Shown: positions 18,735 to 29,268, counted from the first letter of the stretch. The stretch: 64,000 nucleotides of DNA from Marinobacter maroccanus (GCF_002933275.1 NZ_PSSX01000011.1:60712-124711); one strand, 5' to 3'. Program-made: numbers and translations. Notes: generated by a model from the letters alone, not told the origin.

Positions 18735-21700
18735 TCAGTCAGCTGCCCCGATAGGTTCTGCGTGGGCACCATGCCGGCGTGCACGCCATTCCCGGAACTG
18801 TTCCAGCCAGGACAGCAGAGCCGGTATCACCAGCAGAACCAGAAGGGTCGACAGCCCAAGGCCAAAGGCAATGGAGGTGGCCATGGGGATCAGGAACTGG
18901 GCCTGCAGGGAGGTCTCGAACATCAGAGGCAGAAGACCACCGATAGTCGTCAGGGAGGTCAGCATCACCGCCCGAACGCGCTGTACCGCCGCCTCATTGA
19001 GCGCATCGGTGATACCCAGTCCTTTTTTCCGCTGCTGGTTGTAGAAAGCTACGAGGATGATGGCGTTATTGACCACAATCCCCGACAGACCGAACAGACC
19101 AAAGAGCGACAGAATGGTCAGCTGCAGCCCCATCAGCCAGTGCCCAAGCAACGCACCCACCAGGGCAAACGGAATGATGGCCATGACGATCAGCGGCAGG
19201 CTCCAGGAGGCAAAGACCCAGGCCAGCACCACGTACATGAGCGCCAGACCGATAACCAGGCCGGTTTGCATGTCCCCCAGTGTTTCCCGCTGGTCGGCCG
19301 CACGGCCCTCAAAGCTGTAACGCACATTGTAGCGACTGGCGATGTCCGGCAGTGCCTCTGCCTCAAGACTGGTCAGAATCTGGTCCGTGGTGCTGACCCG
19401 GGTATTCAGTCCGGAGGTCACCTCCACCGCCAGCCGACCCTCGGCATGGCGCAGCGCCTGGAAGCCCTGACGATGATCCAGGTTCATGACCTGGGTCAGG
19501 GGTACAAAACGACCGTCCGGAATCCGGATTGTGATGCGTGACAGGGTCGACAGCTGCTCCCGCTGATCCTGGGGCAGCTGCACGCGAACTTCCACTTCGT
19601 CACGGCCATCCTGATAGATCTGGGCAATGCGGCCATCAAAGGCCGCCCTGAGCTGACGCCCCAGATCCGTGGTGGTCAGCCCCAACGCCTCACCGTAGGC
19701 GCTGACCTGATAAATCAGCTGTTCCCTGCCCCAGGGCATATCGTCTTCAACATCAAGCACGCCCGGAAGCGTCGAAAGCGCCTGGCCCAGTTCCTCCGCC
19801 GCACGCTTCAGATCTTCGGCGTTCTCGCCGGTCAGCCGCACATTCACATCCCGGCCCGGCGGCCCGGCCTGGCGTTCGGAAATGGTCAGGTTGTCCAGCC
19901 CGGCCGGCGTCTCCAGCCGGCTGCGCCATTCGGTAATAAATTCGGGATTACGAACCGAACGACGGTCGGACGGCACTAGTTCAATCATCATCGAACCCAG
20001 CTCGTCGCCACTGCGCGAACTGCCTTCCGCCCCCTGGGTTGCGCCCCGGGTGGTGACGGCATGGAGGATAAAATCGCCGCCCAGAGCCTCTTCCGTTTCA
20101 TTGAGGGTTTGCTGCATCTGGCTCAGGAAATCATCCACCGTGCCCCGATCGGTACCGGCCACAAAGCTGGCATTGGCGTAGAACACCGAAGGCTCCGGTG
20201 TCGGGAAAAAGTTGAACCCGAGCCGGCCACCGGCCAGCAGACCAACCGTTACGATAGCCAGAGCCACGGCGCTCGCCACTGTCGCGCCCCTGTGTTGCAG
20301 GCTGTAACGGGAAAACCGGCGAAACCGGCCTTCCCGGAAACGGTCGAAACGCTGCTCGAAGCCTCGCCGGAAGCGCTCCACGGGGCCCGGCGTTTTCGGC
20401 TCAGGTTCTGCCTCCCCTGCTTGCTTTTTGCGCCGGGGTACGAAGGCATGCCTCAGATGCGCCGGAAGCACGATGAAACACTCAAGCAGGGAAGCGACCA
20501 GAACGCAGATCATCACCAGCGGAATATCACCCAGAATATTGCCAATGACACCGCCCACCACCAGCAGGGGCATGAACGCGGCAACGGTGGTCAATGAAGA
20601 GGCCAGCACGGGCCAGACCATGCGCTTGGCCGCCCCCTCTGAGGCGTAGATGGATTCCTCACCCATTCGCGCGTGGGCGTCGGCGTCCTCGCCCACCACA
20701 ATGGCATCGTCGACGATCACCCCCAGCGCCATGATCAGGGCAAACAGGGAGATCATGTTGATGGAGCCACCGATCAGCCAGAGCACCGCCATGGCGGCCA
20801 GAAACGCCGTTGGAATGCCGACGGCCACCCACATGGCAACCCTGCCCGGGAGAAACAGGTAAAGCAGGCACACCACCAGTACCAGGCCGCCCAGACCGTT
20901 GTTCACCAGCAGAGAGATACGGTCATCCAGCAGCTGCCAGGTCTCATCGTACACTTCCAGCTTTACCGTCGGTGGCAATACCGGCCGGGTATCCGCCAGC
21001 CAGTTCTCCAGTACTTTCGCCGCCGCCAGCGAATTGCCATTCTCCGATCGCTGCAGTTGCAGCTCAACCGCCGGCTTGCCGTCCTTTTCCAGCGTTACCT
21101 GGCTCTCGCGGGCCTCCTGACGGATGATCGCGACATCGCCCAGGTTCAGCTGGATCCTCTCACCACTAAGCACCGGAATGTTCTCGAACTCCTGAGGGCT
21201 GCGCCGTTGTTCCACGGCCCGGAGCTCCCGGGTGGCATCCTGCTGCGCCATCATGCCTGCAGGCAGATCCCGGGAGATCGCAGCCACTCGCTCGGCAATC
21301 TGGTCCAGTGACAGCCCCAGTGTCTCCAGCCGTTCTACCGGCACATCAATACTGATCTGCTGCTCCGGCAGGCCGCGAATCGACACCCGGTCGATACCGC
21401 GCTGGAGCAGTTCATCCTCAAACCGGTAGGCCAGTTGCCTCAGCTCGCTTCGATCAACATCGCCAAACACCAGCAACCGGGCTACCGGCTCGTAACGTTC
21501 AATCCGGGTTACCTGGGGCTCTTCGGCCTCGGCGGGGAAGTTGGTGAATTCGTCGACCTGCTGTCGCACGTCGTCCAGGGCCTGGATCGGATTGGTACCT
21601 TCCTCGAATTCCAGAGTGATGGAAGACACACTCTGGGCCGAGGTGGAGGTCATTTTTTTCAGTCCATCCACACTGCGCAGGCGTTGTTCCAGCGGATTCG

Positions 21701-21902
21701 TGATCCCCTGTTCCACATCTTCCGCGGAGGCACCGCTCCAGACCACCCGGACACTAACCACATCCAGGGCGAAGGTGGGGAAGAACTGGATGTTCATACG
21801 GGTCAGGGCCAGCACGCCACCGAGCAGCATGACCAGCATCACCAGGTTGGCAGCAACCCGGTGATGAACGAAAAAACCGATGACGCCCTTTTTCCGCCTC
21901 AT
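18735..21902 (-). CDS. RND efflux transporter, inner-membrane pump (AcrB/HAE family)
   Basis: 1055-residue proton-driven resistance-nodulation-division pump with twelve membrane helices and two large periplasmic loops. N-terminal helix VAANLVMLVMLLGGVLAL, the porter entry FFPTFALDVVSVRVVWSGAS, the proton-relay helix block ALIMALGVIVDDAIVVGEDA with the DD pair, and the second half starting FNFFPTPEPSVFYANASF. It overlaps its adaptor gene by 4 bp. An acidic/basic cytoplasmic linker (KKQAGEAEPEPKTPGP) joins the halves. No outer-membrane channel gene is linked. Substrate unknown; similar pumps in marine gammaproteobacteria are poorly characterised. Confidence 0.93.
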   Translation of the reverse strand: MRRKKGVIGFFVHHRVAANLVMLVMLLGGVLALTRMNIQFFPTFALDVVSVRVVWSGASAEDVEQGITNPLEQRLRSVDGLKKMTSTSAQSVSSITLEFEEGTNPIQALDDVRQQVDEFTNFPAEAEEPQVTRIERYEPVARLLVFGDVDRSELRQLAYRFEDELLQRGIDRVSIRGLPEQQISIDVPVERLETLGLSLDQIAERVAAISRDLPAGMMAQQDATRELRAVEQRRSPQEFENIPVLSGERIQLNLGDVAIIRQEARESQVTLEKDGKPAVELQLQRSENGNSLAAAKVLENWLADTRPVLPPTVKLEVYDETWQLLDDRISLLVNNGLGGLVLVVCLLYLFLPGRVAMWVAVGIPTAFLAAMAVLWLIGGSINMISLFALIMALGVIVDDAIVVGEDADAHARMGEESIYASEGAAKRMVWPVLASSLTTVAAFMPLLVVGGVIGNILGDIPLVMICVLVASLLECFIVLPAHLRHAFVPRRKKQAGEAEPEPKTPGPVERFRRGFEQRFDRFREGRFRRFSRYSLQHRGATVASAVALAIVTVGLLAGGRLGFNFFPTPEPSVFYANASFVAGTDRGTVDDFLSQMQQTLNETEEALGGDFILHAVTTRGATQGAEGSSRSGDELGSMMIELVPSDRRSVRNPEFITEWRSRLETPAGLDNLTISERQAGPPGRDVNVRLTGENAEDLKRAAEELGQALSTLPGVLDVEDDMPWGREQLIYQVSAYGEALGLTTTDLGRQLRAAFDGRIAQIYQDGRDEVEVRVQLPQDQREQLSTLSRITIRIPDGRFVPLTQVMNLDHRQGFQALRHAEGRLAVEVTSGLNTRVSTTDQILTSLEAEALPDIASRYNVRYSFEGRAADQRETLGDMQTGLVIGLALMYVVLAWVFASWSLPLIVMAIIPFALVGALLGHWLMGLQLTILSLFGLFGLSGIVVNNAIILVAFYNQQRKKGLGITDALNEAAVQRVRAVMLTSLTTIGGLLPLMFETSLQAQFLIPMATSIAFGLGLSTLLVLLVIPALLSWLEQFREWRARRHGAHAEPIGAAD

Positions 21903-23137
21903 TGCGTCGCCGCTCCGGAATCCGCCATATCCACCTTGAGGCCGGTAACGGCATTGGGCAGGTGCGTGGTGATCAGTTGCGCGCCGGACACCAGGGCTTC
22001 ACCGGATACCAGCAGGCGGCGCTCGCCGTTGCTGCCCCGGGCTTCGCCAATACGCTCGATCCGGGCTCGCTCCATCCGGCCATCGGATGACAACAGATAA
22101 ACGCTGTCGGCACCGTAGAGGGCGCTGAACGGAATCGACACGGTATTACTCCGCGCCGCCCGCTCAAGGGTTACCGGCATCAAACCGCCCGGCCGAATCC
22201 CCTTGGGGTCTCCCTGCAGTTCGAGAATGGCTTCGGTTCCGGACGGATCACTGGTCCCGGCAAAGCGCGCCAGCCGGAACCGGTGCTGATCACCAGCACT
22301 GGTCGCGGTCAGTGTTTCCCCGCGCGCCAGGGCATCCAGAAGCTCGGCCCGGAACATCTCCGGCACCCGGGCCCTGAGTTCGAGACCATCAACGGGGTAC
22401 AGCGACAGCAGGGGTTCATTACGGCTGACCTGATCACCTGCAGCCACCTGGATATCGGTAACAATGCCATCGAAGGACGCGGTCATGCGGGCCCGTTCAG
22501 CATCACGCCGGGTGCTGACCAGATTCGCCTCTGCCTGCGCCAGCTTCGCCTCGAGGCTCTGAAGCCGCGCCGGATGCTCTTCGATCGCCCGCTGCCGGGT
22601 ATTGACCGTCAGCTCTGCCCTGGCTGCAGTGTCCGTAGCCGCTTCCAGCGCCTCGCGGGAAGCCAGGTTACGATTCACCAACGACCGGGTGCGTTCAAGC
22701 TGCCGCCGGGCGTTTTCGAGAATGGCCTGTTCGCTGGCCAGCGCCGACTGATCATTCCGGTAACGGACCTGTTCCGATCGAATCTGGGCTTCCAGATCTT
22801 TTACCTGGGCCTCGGCCTGGGCCAACGATGGCTGAATATCGGCATCGTCCAGTGCCACCAGAAGCTCACCCTTGTTGACCCGCTGCCCTTCCGTCACCGG
22901 CCGGGCACCGATACGGCCGGCCAGGGTTGCAGTCACGGTAAGTTGCTCCGGCGCCAGCACTTCGCCATACAGGGGCAGGACCGGTGTGTGGGTACCCGGC
23001 TCGACTTCCTGAACCTGAACCCGCCAACTTCGCTCAGTAGCACTGACTTCTGCAGGCTCCGGGCGGGTCATCTTGAGAATCATGAAACCGGCGATACCGA
23101 CGGCGACGATCAATAGGGGAATCAGTCTTTTGGACAT
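21899..23137 (-). CDS. RND efflux periplasmic adaptor (HlyD/MFP family)
   Basis: 412 residues from the ATG at 23137, chosen because it begins the membrane anchor (MSKRLIPLLIVAVGIAGF); an ATG 63 bp upstream adds unconserved residues. Order: anchor, barrel-sandwich half (LAGRIGARPVTEGQRVNKGELLVALDD), coiled-coil hairpin rich in Ala/Glu/Arg (about residues 80-200), second lipoyl half (MTASFDGIVTDIQVAAGDQV) and beta-barrel domain. Overlaps the pump gene (ATGA), so pump and adaptor are translationally coupled. It is the first gene of this unit. Confidence 0.9.
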   Translation of the reverse strand: MSKRLIPLLIVAVGIAGFMILKMTRPEPAEVSATERSWRVQVQEVEPGTHTPVLPLYGEVLAPEQLTVTATLAGRIGARPVTEGQRVNKGELLVALDDADIQPSLAQAEAQVKDLEAQIRSEQVRYRNDQSALASEQAILENARRQLERTRSLVNRNLASREALEAATDTAARAELTVNTRQRAIEEHPARLQSLEAKLAQAEANLVSTRRDAERARMTASFDGIVTDIQVAAGDQVSRNEPLLSLYPVDGLELRARVPEMFRAELLDALARGETLTATSAGDQHRFRLARFAGTSDPSGTEAILELQGDPKGIRPGGLMPVTLERAARSNTVSIPFSALYGADSVYLLSSDGRMERARIERIGEARGSNGERRLLVSGEALVSGAQLITTHLPNAVTGLKVDMADSGAATQ

Positions 23138-23290
23138 TACTTGCAGGCCAGCTAAGGTAAATAAAGCCCGTCGGGCTGTCAGGTTCAGACTACTATACAA
23201 TCAAGGCTCGATTTCGGATCGGACAAGCCCTCGCACTGCGTCAATTTTACGCAGCGTAGCTTCAAATCATGGCGACGGAGAACATAAATC

Positions 23291-23740
23291 TTGGCAATAG
23301 AACATCATGTCAATCTCCTCAGTGCAACGCTCATCAATGGCCTGATCGTCGCACTCGTTGTCCTGATCCACTATGAGGTACTAATCAAGTTGAGCGGACT
23401 GCTGGTTAAAATGCGCCAGAGCCACCGCTTCCGCCTGATCGCTGCCGTGTTCGGCATTCTCGCCGCCCATACTCTGGAGGTCTGGATTTTTGCCAGTGTG
23501 TTTTATTTCATGCACCACGGCGAGGGCTGGGGACAACTGGTCGGCAATTTCAGCGGTAGTATTCTCGACTGCGTTTACTTCTCTTTTACAACCTTCACGA
23601 CGCTTGGATACGGCGATATCGAAGCCGAGGGAGTACTTCGCTTTTTGACTGGCATCGAAGCACTTACCGGCCTCGTCATGATCACCTGGAGCGCCTCATT
23701 CCTGTTCGTGGAAATGCAGCGTTACTGGCCAACCCGCTAG
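23291..23740 (+). CDS. Two-helix potassium-channel-like protein
   Basis: 149 residues, TTG start at 23291 with GGAG about 11 bases upstream. Hydrophobic segments at the N-terminus and around residue 55-70, then a pore loop with the selectivity filter TTLGYGDIE and a last helix (ALTGLVMITWSASFLFV). This is the Ion_trans_2 pore fold without a cytoplasmic RCK domain, so gating control is not evident. A third N-terminal helix makes it slightly longer than KcsA-like pores. Stands alone between divergent neighbours. Confidence 0.85.
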   Translation: MAIEHHVNLLSATLINGLIVALVVLIHYEVLIKLSGLLVKMRQSHRFRLIAAVFGILAAHTLEVWIFASVFYFMHHGEGWGQLVGNFSGSILDCVYFSFTTFTTLGYGDIEAEGVLRFLTGIEALTGLVMITWSASFLFVEMQRYWPTR

Positions 23741-23883
23741 GCCGGGGAACATCCTCGCCCCTAGACTTTAGTCGAAGATCGGCGACTGCTTTGCGTGAGT
23801 TCTGATCTAATACCGGGATCGCCAGGAATGTGCATTAACTTTGTACATATCGATTCAGCGCTCCGGATAGCCAGATCAGACCC

Positions 23884-24939
23884 ATGGAAAGCTACAGGGA
23901 ATCACAGAAGCACCTTGCCCGTCCGTACCGCAAAGCCGTGCTGAAGACGCTGCTGATCCTTACTGCCATCAGCGGTGTGCTGTTTTTTACGCTCAATGTC
24001 CAGCGAGAGAATTATCCCCTGGCCTTTGCCGAGCTTGGCATGGCGTGCTACTCGGTTTTCATTTTCTGGGCAATCGGCAATACCAAACACCTTGAGCGCT
24101 GGATTCTGGCGTTCATCCTGCCCTTTTGCATCACCATGATGTTCGCCCTCACATCACCCCGGGCCACAACCACCGTGTTTGCCTGGGTTCTGTTGATCCC
24201 CATCCTTTCTCATCTTCTGATGGGTCGAAGGTTGGGCCTTCTGGTGTCCGCTGTTTTCATGGGTACGGCGGCCGTAATTTTCTTCTTCAGATACCATGAT
24301 GCTCCAGAGATGATGCAGCCTCTGCCTATTGCCAATATGGGACTGATGTCACTGACCATTCTCGCCTTCTCCCATATTTACGAGATCACCCGGGAGCAAT
24401 CCGAATCACGCCTGCTGAAAATGGCCCAGACCGATGCACTGACCGGCCTCGCCAACCGGGCACGCCTGAGCGATGTATTCGAACAGGAGCGCAAACGCAG
24501 CCTCCGCAACGGGACCCCGCTTTCCATGCTGGTGCTGGATCTCGACCACTTCAAACAGGTCAATGATCAGCATGGTCACGAGGCCGGCGACCTTGCGCTC
24601 CGGCATGTAGCCAGCACCCTTCGCGCTTCGCTGAGAGCCACCGATCTGGCCACCCGGCTGGGTGGTGAGGAATTCGCCATTCTGCTCACCAACACCACGG
24701 CAGACCAGGCCCATCGGGTGGCAGACAAGATCCGTCATGCCATTGAATCAAACCCCGTTCCTTATCAGGACCAACCCATCGAGCTCACCGTCAGCGGCGG
24801 CATTGCCCAGTTTGGTCCGGACGGCGCAGACCTGCGCAGCCTGATCGGCCGGGCGGACCAGTACCTCTATCACGCCAAGGATTCGGGCCGTAACCGGATC
24901 ATCAGTTCTGACAACGGTCTTACCCCCTGCGAAGCGTAA
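23884..24939 (+). CDS. Membrane diguanylate cyclase (GGDEF)
   Basis: 351 residues. Five or six membrane helices (about residues 20-165) form an N-terminal sensor of unknown ligand, then a GGDEF domain. Active-site GGEEF is at residues 260-264 and the allosteric I-site RATD is at 251-254, exactly five residues upstream, so product inhibition by c-di-GMP is likely. It should make c-di-GMP from two GTP. Monocistronic: upstream gene is a K+-channel-like protein, downstream is the convergent RND pump 9 bp away. Confidence 0.93.
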   Translation: MESYRESQKHLARPYRKAVLKTLLILTAISGVLFFTLNVQRENYPLAFAELGMACYSVFIFWAIGNTKHLERWILAFILPFCITMMFALTSPRATTTVFAWVLLIPILSHLLMGRRLGLLVSAVFMGTAAVIFFFRYHDAPEMMQPLPIANMGLMSLTILAFSHIYEITREQSESRLLKMAQTDALTGLANRARLSDVFEQERKRSLRNGTPLSMLVLDLDHFKQVNDQHGHEAGDLALRHVASTLRASLRATDLATRLGGEEFAILLTNTTADQAHRVADKIRHAIESNPVPYQDQPIELTVSGGIAQFGPDGADLRSLIGRADQYLYHAKDSGRNRIISSDNGLTPCEA

Positions 24940-24948
24940 CAAACTCGT

Positions 24949-27900
24949 TCACACCCACTTGCAACGCGCCAGCGTGTAGTAAAGCAGAGGCACGACCACT
25001 ACGGTCAGCAAGGTGGACATGGCCAGGCCAAATACCAGCGATATCGCCAGGCCGTTAAAAATCGGATCGTTCAGAATAAAGTAAGCACCCACCATCGCCG
25101 AAATGGCCGTCAGGGCAATGGGTTTGATCCGTACCGCGCCCGCCAGAACCACCGCTTCATCGAGCTCGACACCCTCCTCGATCAACTGCCGGATAAACAC
25201 CACCAGCAGGATGGAATTGCGTACGATAATGCCGGCCAGGGCAATCATGCCGATCATGCTGGTGGCGGTAAATTCCCGCCCCAGCAGGGCATGACCGGGC
25301 ATGATACCGATCAGCGTGAGGGGGATGGGGGCCATGATCACCAGCGGCAGAATATAGGACCGGAACTGGGCCACCAGCAGTACAAAAATCATGAACACGC
25401 CCACGCTGTAGGCGGCACCCATATCCCGGAAGGTTTCGTAGGTGATCTGCCACTCGCCGTCCCATTTCAGGGTGCCTTTTTCCGGCAATGGAGGCTGATC
25501 AATGAAATACTGCTCCGGTGCCCCCTCCTGTTGGTTCAGACGCTCAACCATGGCAAACATGCCGTAAAGCGGTGAATCAATCTCGCCCGCCATGTCCGCG
25601 GTAACGTAGGTCACCGGCAAAAGATCCTTGTGATAGATCGCGCCCATCCAGTCGGCGTCACGAACCTCGGCAATGCTGGCCAATGGAACCAGCGTGCCAT
25701 CGCGACTGCGCACGCTCAGGGATAACAGTACCGATGGCTGGGCCTTGTCGCCCTCACTGAGAATCACCCGGATCGGAACGGGGTACTTGGCATGATCGTC
25801 ATGCAGGAAGCTGACATTGGTTCCGCCCAGGGCCGTCTGAAGGGCAGAAACCACCTGGGCCTGGGACACGCCCAGCCGTGCCGCCCGTTCCCTGTCCACC
25901 ACCACTTCCCATTGCCGTGTGGGCGACTCCAGTGTGGTATCGATATCCACCAGGCCATCAACCTGGGTCATGCCCTCGGCCACCTGCCGGGCCAGTTCAG
26001 CCCGGCGGGCCTCATCCACCGCATAGATCTCCGCCACGACCGGTGAAAGCACCGGCGGCCCGGGCGGCACCTCGACAATCTTCACGCTGGCACCATACCG
26101 CTCACCGATCTCGGTCAGCGGATCCCGGAGAGACTGGGCAATATCGTGGGACTGCCGGTTCCGGTTCTCCTCATGTACAAGGTTTACCTGAATATCGCCG
26201 TGATAGGGGTCGCCACGCAGGTAATATTGCCGTACCAGACCGTTAAAATTGATCGGCGAGGCGGTACCGGCATAGGTCTGCCAGTTGGCCACTTCCTCCA
26301 CCGTTTCCAGGTGGCTGCCCATTTCCATCAACACCCGCTGGGTCTGCTCCATGGGCGTGCGTTCGGGCATATCCACCACCACCTGCAGCTCGGACTTGTT
26401 GTCAAAGGGCAGCATCTTCAGGATCACCGCCTGGAATACCGGCAGCGAGGTGGCCGCCAGGGTCAACCCCACCACGCCCAGTGCCAGCAGACGGCGCCGC
26501 CAGGGATGATCGCCCAGGAAGGGACCCAGCACCGTCCGGAAAATTCGCAGGGACAATGGGCTGACGCCGTCGGCGGAGCTGGAAGCCTCCTCTGCTTCGG
26601 CGGCCTGCTCCCCCTTCTTGTGCTTGAGAAGCCTGAAGGCCAGCCAGGGCGCCACCACAAAGGCGACAATCTGTGACAGCACCATACCGGCCGAGGCGTT
26701 GATCGGAATCGGGCTCATGTAGGGGCCCATCAGGCCACTGACAAACGCCATCGGAATCAGCGCCGCCATGATGGTGAGACTGGCCATGATGGTGGGCGTG
26801 CCCACCTCGTCCACGGCAACGGGAATAATGTCCTTCACCGCCCGCCGGGAGTTCTGGATCCGCCGGTTTATGTTCTCGGTGATCACGATGCCATCGTCCA
26901 CCAGAATGCCGATGGAGAAGATCAGCGCAAACAGGGAGACGCGGTTCAGGGTGAAACCCCAGGCCCAGGAAAACACCAGGGTCAGCAGCAGAGTAATCAG
27001 AACGGCAATACCCACAATCAGGGCCTGACGCCAGCCCATGGCCGCCAGTACCAGCAGCACAACGCACAGGGTGGCGGAGATCAGATCGGTGATCAGTTTG
27101 CGGGCTTTCTGGGAGGCGGTTACACCATAGTCCCGGGTGACCAGCACTTCCACGGATTCCGGCAAGGCCCGGTTGCGCAACTGCGCCAGGCGTTCTTCGA
27201 TAGCCGTGGTGATATTGATGGCGTTCTCGCCCGGCTTCTTGGCGATTGCCAGGGTGACGGCCGGGTAAACCTGCCCGGGCCGGCCGGCCTTGCCGCTTTC
27301 ATGGGCCGGTCCGAATCCGGTCATCACACTCTGGTCTGCCACGGTGCCACCCCGGCTGACGTCCGCCACGTCCTCCAGGTACACGGCAGCGCCGTTATGC
27401 ATGCCCACCACCAGGCGTCGGACATCCTCCACCGTTTCCAGAAGCGTTCCGGCCTGGACCGGTATCGACAGGTTGTCCCGGGTAATCCGGGCCTCCTGGC
27501 TGCTGGTATTGGCCGCGGCCAGCGCGTTACGGATATCGTCGATGGTCAGGTTGAAGCCGGCCAGCAACGCCGGATCGAAACGAATATCGACGCGGTCCGG
27601 AATGCCGCCGGTGGTATAGACATCCCGGGTGCCGGGAACCCGCTTCAGGGCAACTTCCAGCATGTGCGCCAGGCGGGTCAGTTCCTCACCGGTATGCCCG
27701 TTGACCGGATCGTAGAGGGTCAGGGTCATCACCGGAACATCATCGATGCCCCTGGGCTTGATCACCGGCCGGGTCGCGCCCAGATTGGGCGGCAGCCAGT
27801 CCTGGTTGGAATAGACCTGGTTGTAGAGCCGCACCAGGGCTTCCTGCCGCGGAATGCCCACCTCGAACTGCACCGTGATCACCGCCTGACCCTGGCGAGA

Positions 27901-28179
27901 CACCGAGTAGACGTGTTCCACGCCCTGGATCTCGCTCATCACCTGTTCGGCTGGCGTTGCTATTGCGCTTTCCACCTCACGGGTGCTGGCGCCGGGAAAC
28001 GCCACCATGATATCGGCCATGGTGACATCAATCTGGGGCTCTTCCTCTTTGGGTGTAACCACCACGGCCAGCACACCCAGAATGATCGCCAGGATGGCCA
28101 GCAACGGGGTGAGGTGGTTGTTCTGAAAAACCCGGGCAATGGCCCCGGATGGACCAACGGGCGGTAAATCACGGCTCAC
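24949..28179 (-). CDS. RND efflux transporter, inner-membrane pump (second system)
   Basis: 1076-residue RND pump. N-terminal helix LTPLLAILAIILGVLAVVVTP followed by KEEEPQIDVTMADIMVAFPG, a version typical of the subgroup often labelled VexK/NolG-like rather than AcrB. The proton-relay helix (LIFSIGILVDDGIVITENI) holds the DD pair. The second half contains MLPFDNKSELQVVVDMP. The pump overlaps its adaptor by 4 bp and its stop is 9 bp from the convergent cyclase gene. No outer-membrane channel gene adjoins. Substrate not assignable from sequence. Confidence 0.92.
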   Translation of the reverse strand: MSRDLPPVGPSGAIARVFQNNHLTPLLAILAIILGVLAVVVTPKEEEPQIDVTMADIMVAFPGASTREVESAIATPAEQVMSEIQGVEHVYSVSRQGQAVITVQFEVGIPRQEALVRLYNQVYSNQDWLPPNLGATRPVIKPRGIDDVPVMTLTLYDPVNGHTGEELTRLAHMLEVALKRVPGTRDVYTTGGIPDRVDIRFDPALLAGFNLTIDDIRNALAAANTSSQEARITRDNLSIPVQAGTLLETVEDVRRLVVGMHNGAAVYLEDVADVSRGGTVADQSVMTGFGPAHESGKAGRPGQVYPAVTLAIAKKPGENAINITTAIEERLAQLRNRALPESVEVLVTRDYGVTASQKARKLITDLISATLCVVLLVLAAMGWRQALIVGIAVLITLLLTLVFSWAWGFTLNRVSLFALIFSIGILVDDGIVITENINRRIQNSRRAVKDIIPVAVDEVGTPTIMASLTIMAALIPMAFVSGLMGPYMSPIPINASAGMVLSQIVAFVVAPWLAFRLLKHKKGEQAAEAEEASSSADGVSPLSLRIFRTVLGPFLGDHPWRRRLLALGVVGLTLAATSLPVFQAVILKMLPFDNKSELQVVVDMPERTPMEQTQRVLMEMGSHLETVEEVANWQTYAGTASPINFNGLVRQYYLRGDPYHGDIQVNLVHEENRNRQSHDIAQSLRDPLTEIGERYGASVKIVEVPPGPPVLSPVVAEIYAVDEARRAELARQVAEGMTQVDGLVDIDTTLESPTRQWEVVVDRERAARLGVSQAQVVSALQTALGGTNVSFLHDDHAKYPVPIRVILSEGDKAQPSVLLSLSVRSRDGTLVPLASIAEVRDADWMGAIYHKDLLPVTYVTADMAGEIDSPLYGMFAMVERLNQQEGAPEQYFIDQPPLPEKGTLKWDGEWQITYETFRDMGAAYSVGVFMIFVLLVAQFRSYILPLVIMAPIPLTLIGIMPGHALLGREFTATSMIGMIALAGIIVRNSILLVVFIRQLIEEGVELDEAVVLAGAVRIKPIALTAISAMVGAYFILNDPIFNGLAISLVFGLAMSTLLTVVVVPLLYYTLARCKWV

Positions 28180-29249
28180 GGATTCGACTCCTCGACCGTG
28201 TCTTCAGACAGATTCAAACGTTCGCTGCCCACCAGTTCGGAGGGGTTCGTGACCACACGCTCGCCTTCACCGAGGCCGGCCAGGATCTCCAGCCTGCCGT
28301 TATCCCGCACCCCCGTGCGCACCTGGCGCAGCCGGGGCTGATCCTGCTCATTCAGCACGAACACGGCCCTCAGCTCGCTGCGCTGAATCAGGCTGCTGGC
28401 CGGCACCCACAGAGCCTCCCGGCTGGCAACCGGCACGCTGACTTTCACCAGCATGCCGGGAAACAGGGAGCCGTTGGGTTCACTCAGGCGCATCCGCAGA
28501 CGAAACGTGTGGGTTTGCGGATTTGCATAGGGGTAGAAGGTCATCTCACCGGTTTTCAGCACCCGGCCATCGGCCAGGGTAACCTGCGCCTGACGCTCCG
28601 TGCGGGCCAGTTCGGCGTATTTCTGGGGAAGGTCCACCACAACACGAAGCTGTTCCAGGGATAATCCACTGAGCAACGGCTGACCGGGACTGACGGATTC
28701 GCCAACCTCGACATGGCGCTCGGTGAGGATGCCGCCATAGGGAGCCTGCACGCGGGTATAGGAGAGTTGCTCCTGCGCCTCGGAAACCGCTGCCCCGGCG
28801 CGCTCGACCCGGGCCCGGGCGGCGGCGAGGTTGTTGCGGGCCTGGTCGAACTCCTGCCGGGACACAAGACCCCGTTCGTGCACCGCTTCAATACGTTCAA
28901 AGCGCTGGCTTGCATCCGCCAATGCCGCTTCAGCCTCTTCCAACCCGGCCTGGGCCTGACGCAAACGGGATCGCTGCTCACTGTCCTCCAGCTGGACAAT
29001 CAGGTCACCAGCGGCAACGGAATCATCCACGTCGTAGGGCAGGCTCTGGACAGTGCCACTGGTCTGGGCAGAGACCGTACTCTGCTGCACGGCTTCAATA
29101 ACGCCATCGAGGTGGACGGTTTCGTGCAGCTCGCTGCGCTCGGCAACTGCCGTCGTCACTGGCGGGGAAAATGATGCCTGCTGCCCGTGTGCCGCCGTGG
29201 CCAGCAGGCCCAGAGTTACAATCAATCCTGCGGCAGCCATTCGCCCCAT
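28176..29249 (-). CDS. RND efflux periplasmic adaptor (second system)
   Basis: About 357 residues. I placed the start at the ATG at 29249 because GGAGGTG lies about six bases upstream; an in-frame ATG at 29267 would put that Shine-Dalgarno inside the gene. Signal peptide MGRMAAAGLIVTLGLLATAAHG, barrel-sandwich half (TSGTVQSLPYDVDDSVAAGDLIVQL), coiled-coil hairpin, second half (QAPYGGILTERHVEVGESVSPG) and beta-barrel. Lead gene of the two-gene pump operon, with a perfect inverted repeat just upstream that may be its operator. Confidence 0.9.
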   Translation of the reverse strand: MGRMAAAGLIVTLGLLATAAHGQQASFSPPVTTAVAERSELHETVHLDGVIEAVQQSTVSAQTSGTVQSLPYDVDDSVAAGDLIVQLEDSEQRSRLRQAQAGLEEAEAALADASQRFERIEAVHERGLVSRQEFDQARNNLAAARARVERAGAAVSEAQEQLSYTRVQAPYGGILTERHVEVGESVSPGQPLLSGLSLEQLRVVVDLPQKYAELARTERQAQVTLADGRVLKTGEMTFYPYANPQTHTFRLRMRLSEPNGSLFPGMLVKVSVPVASREALWVPASSLIQRSELRAVFVLNEQDQPRLRQVRTGVRDNGRLEILAGLGEGERVVTNPSELVGSERLNLSEDTVEESNP

Positions 29250-29268
29250 GGGGCACCTCCGAGACATT

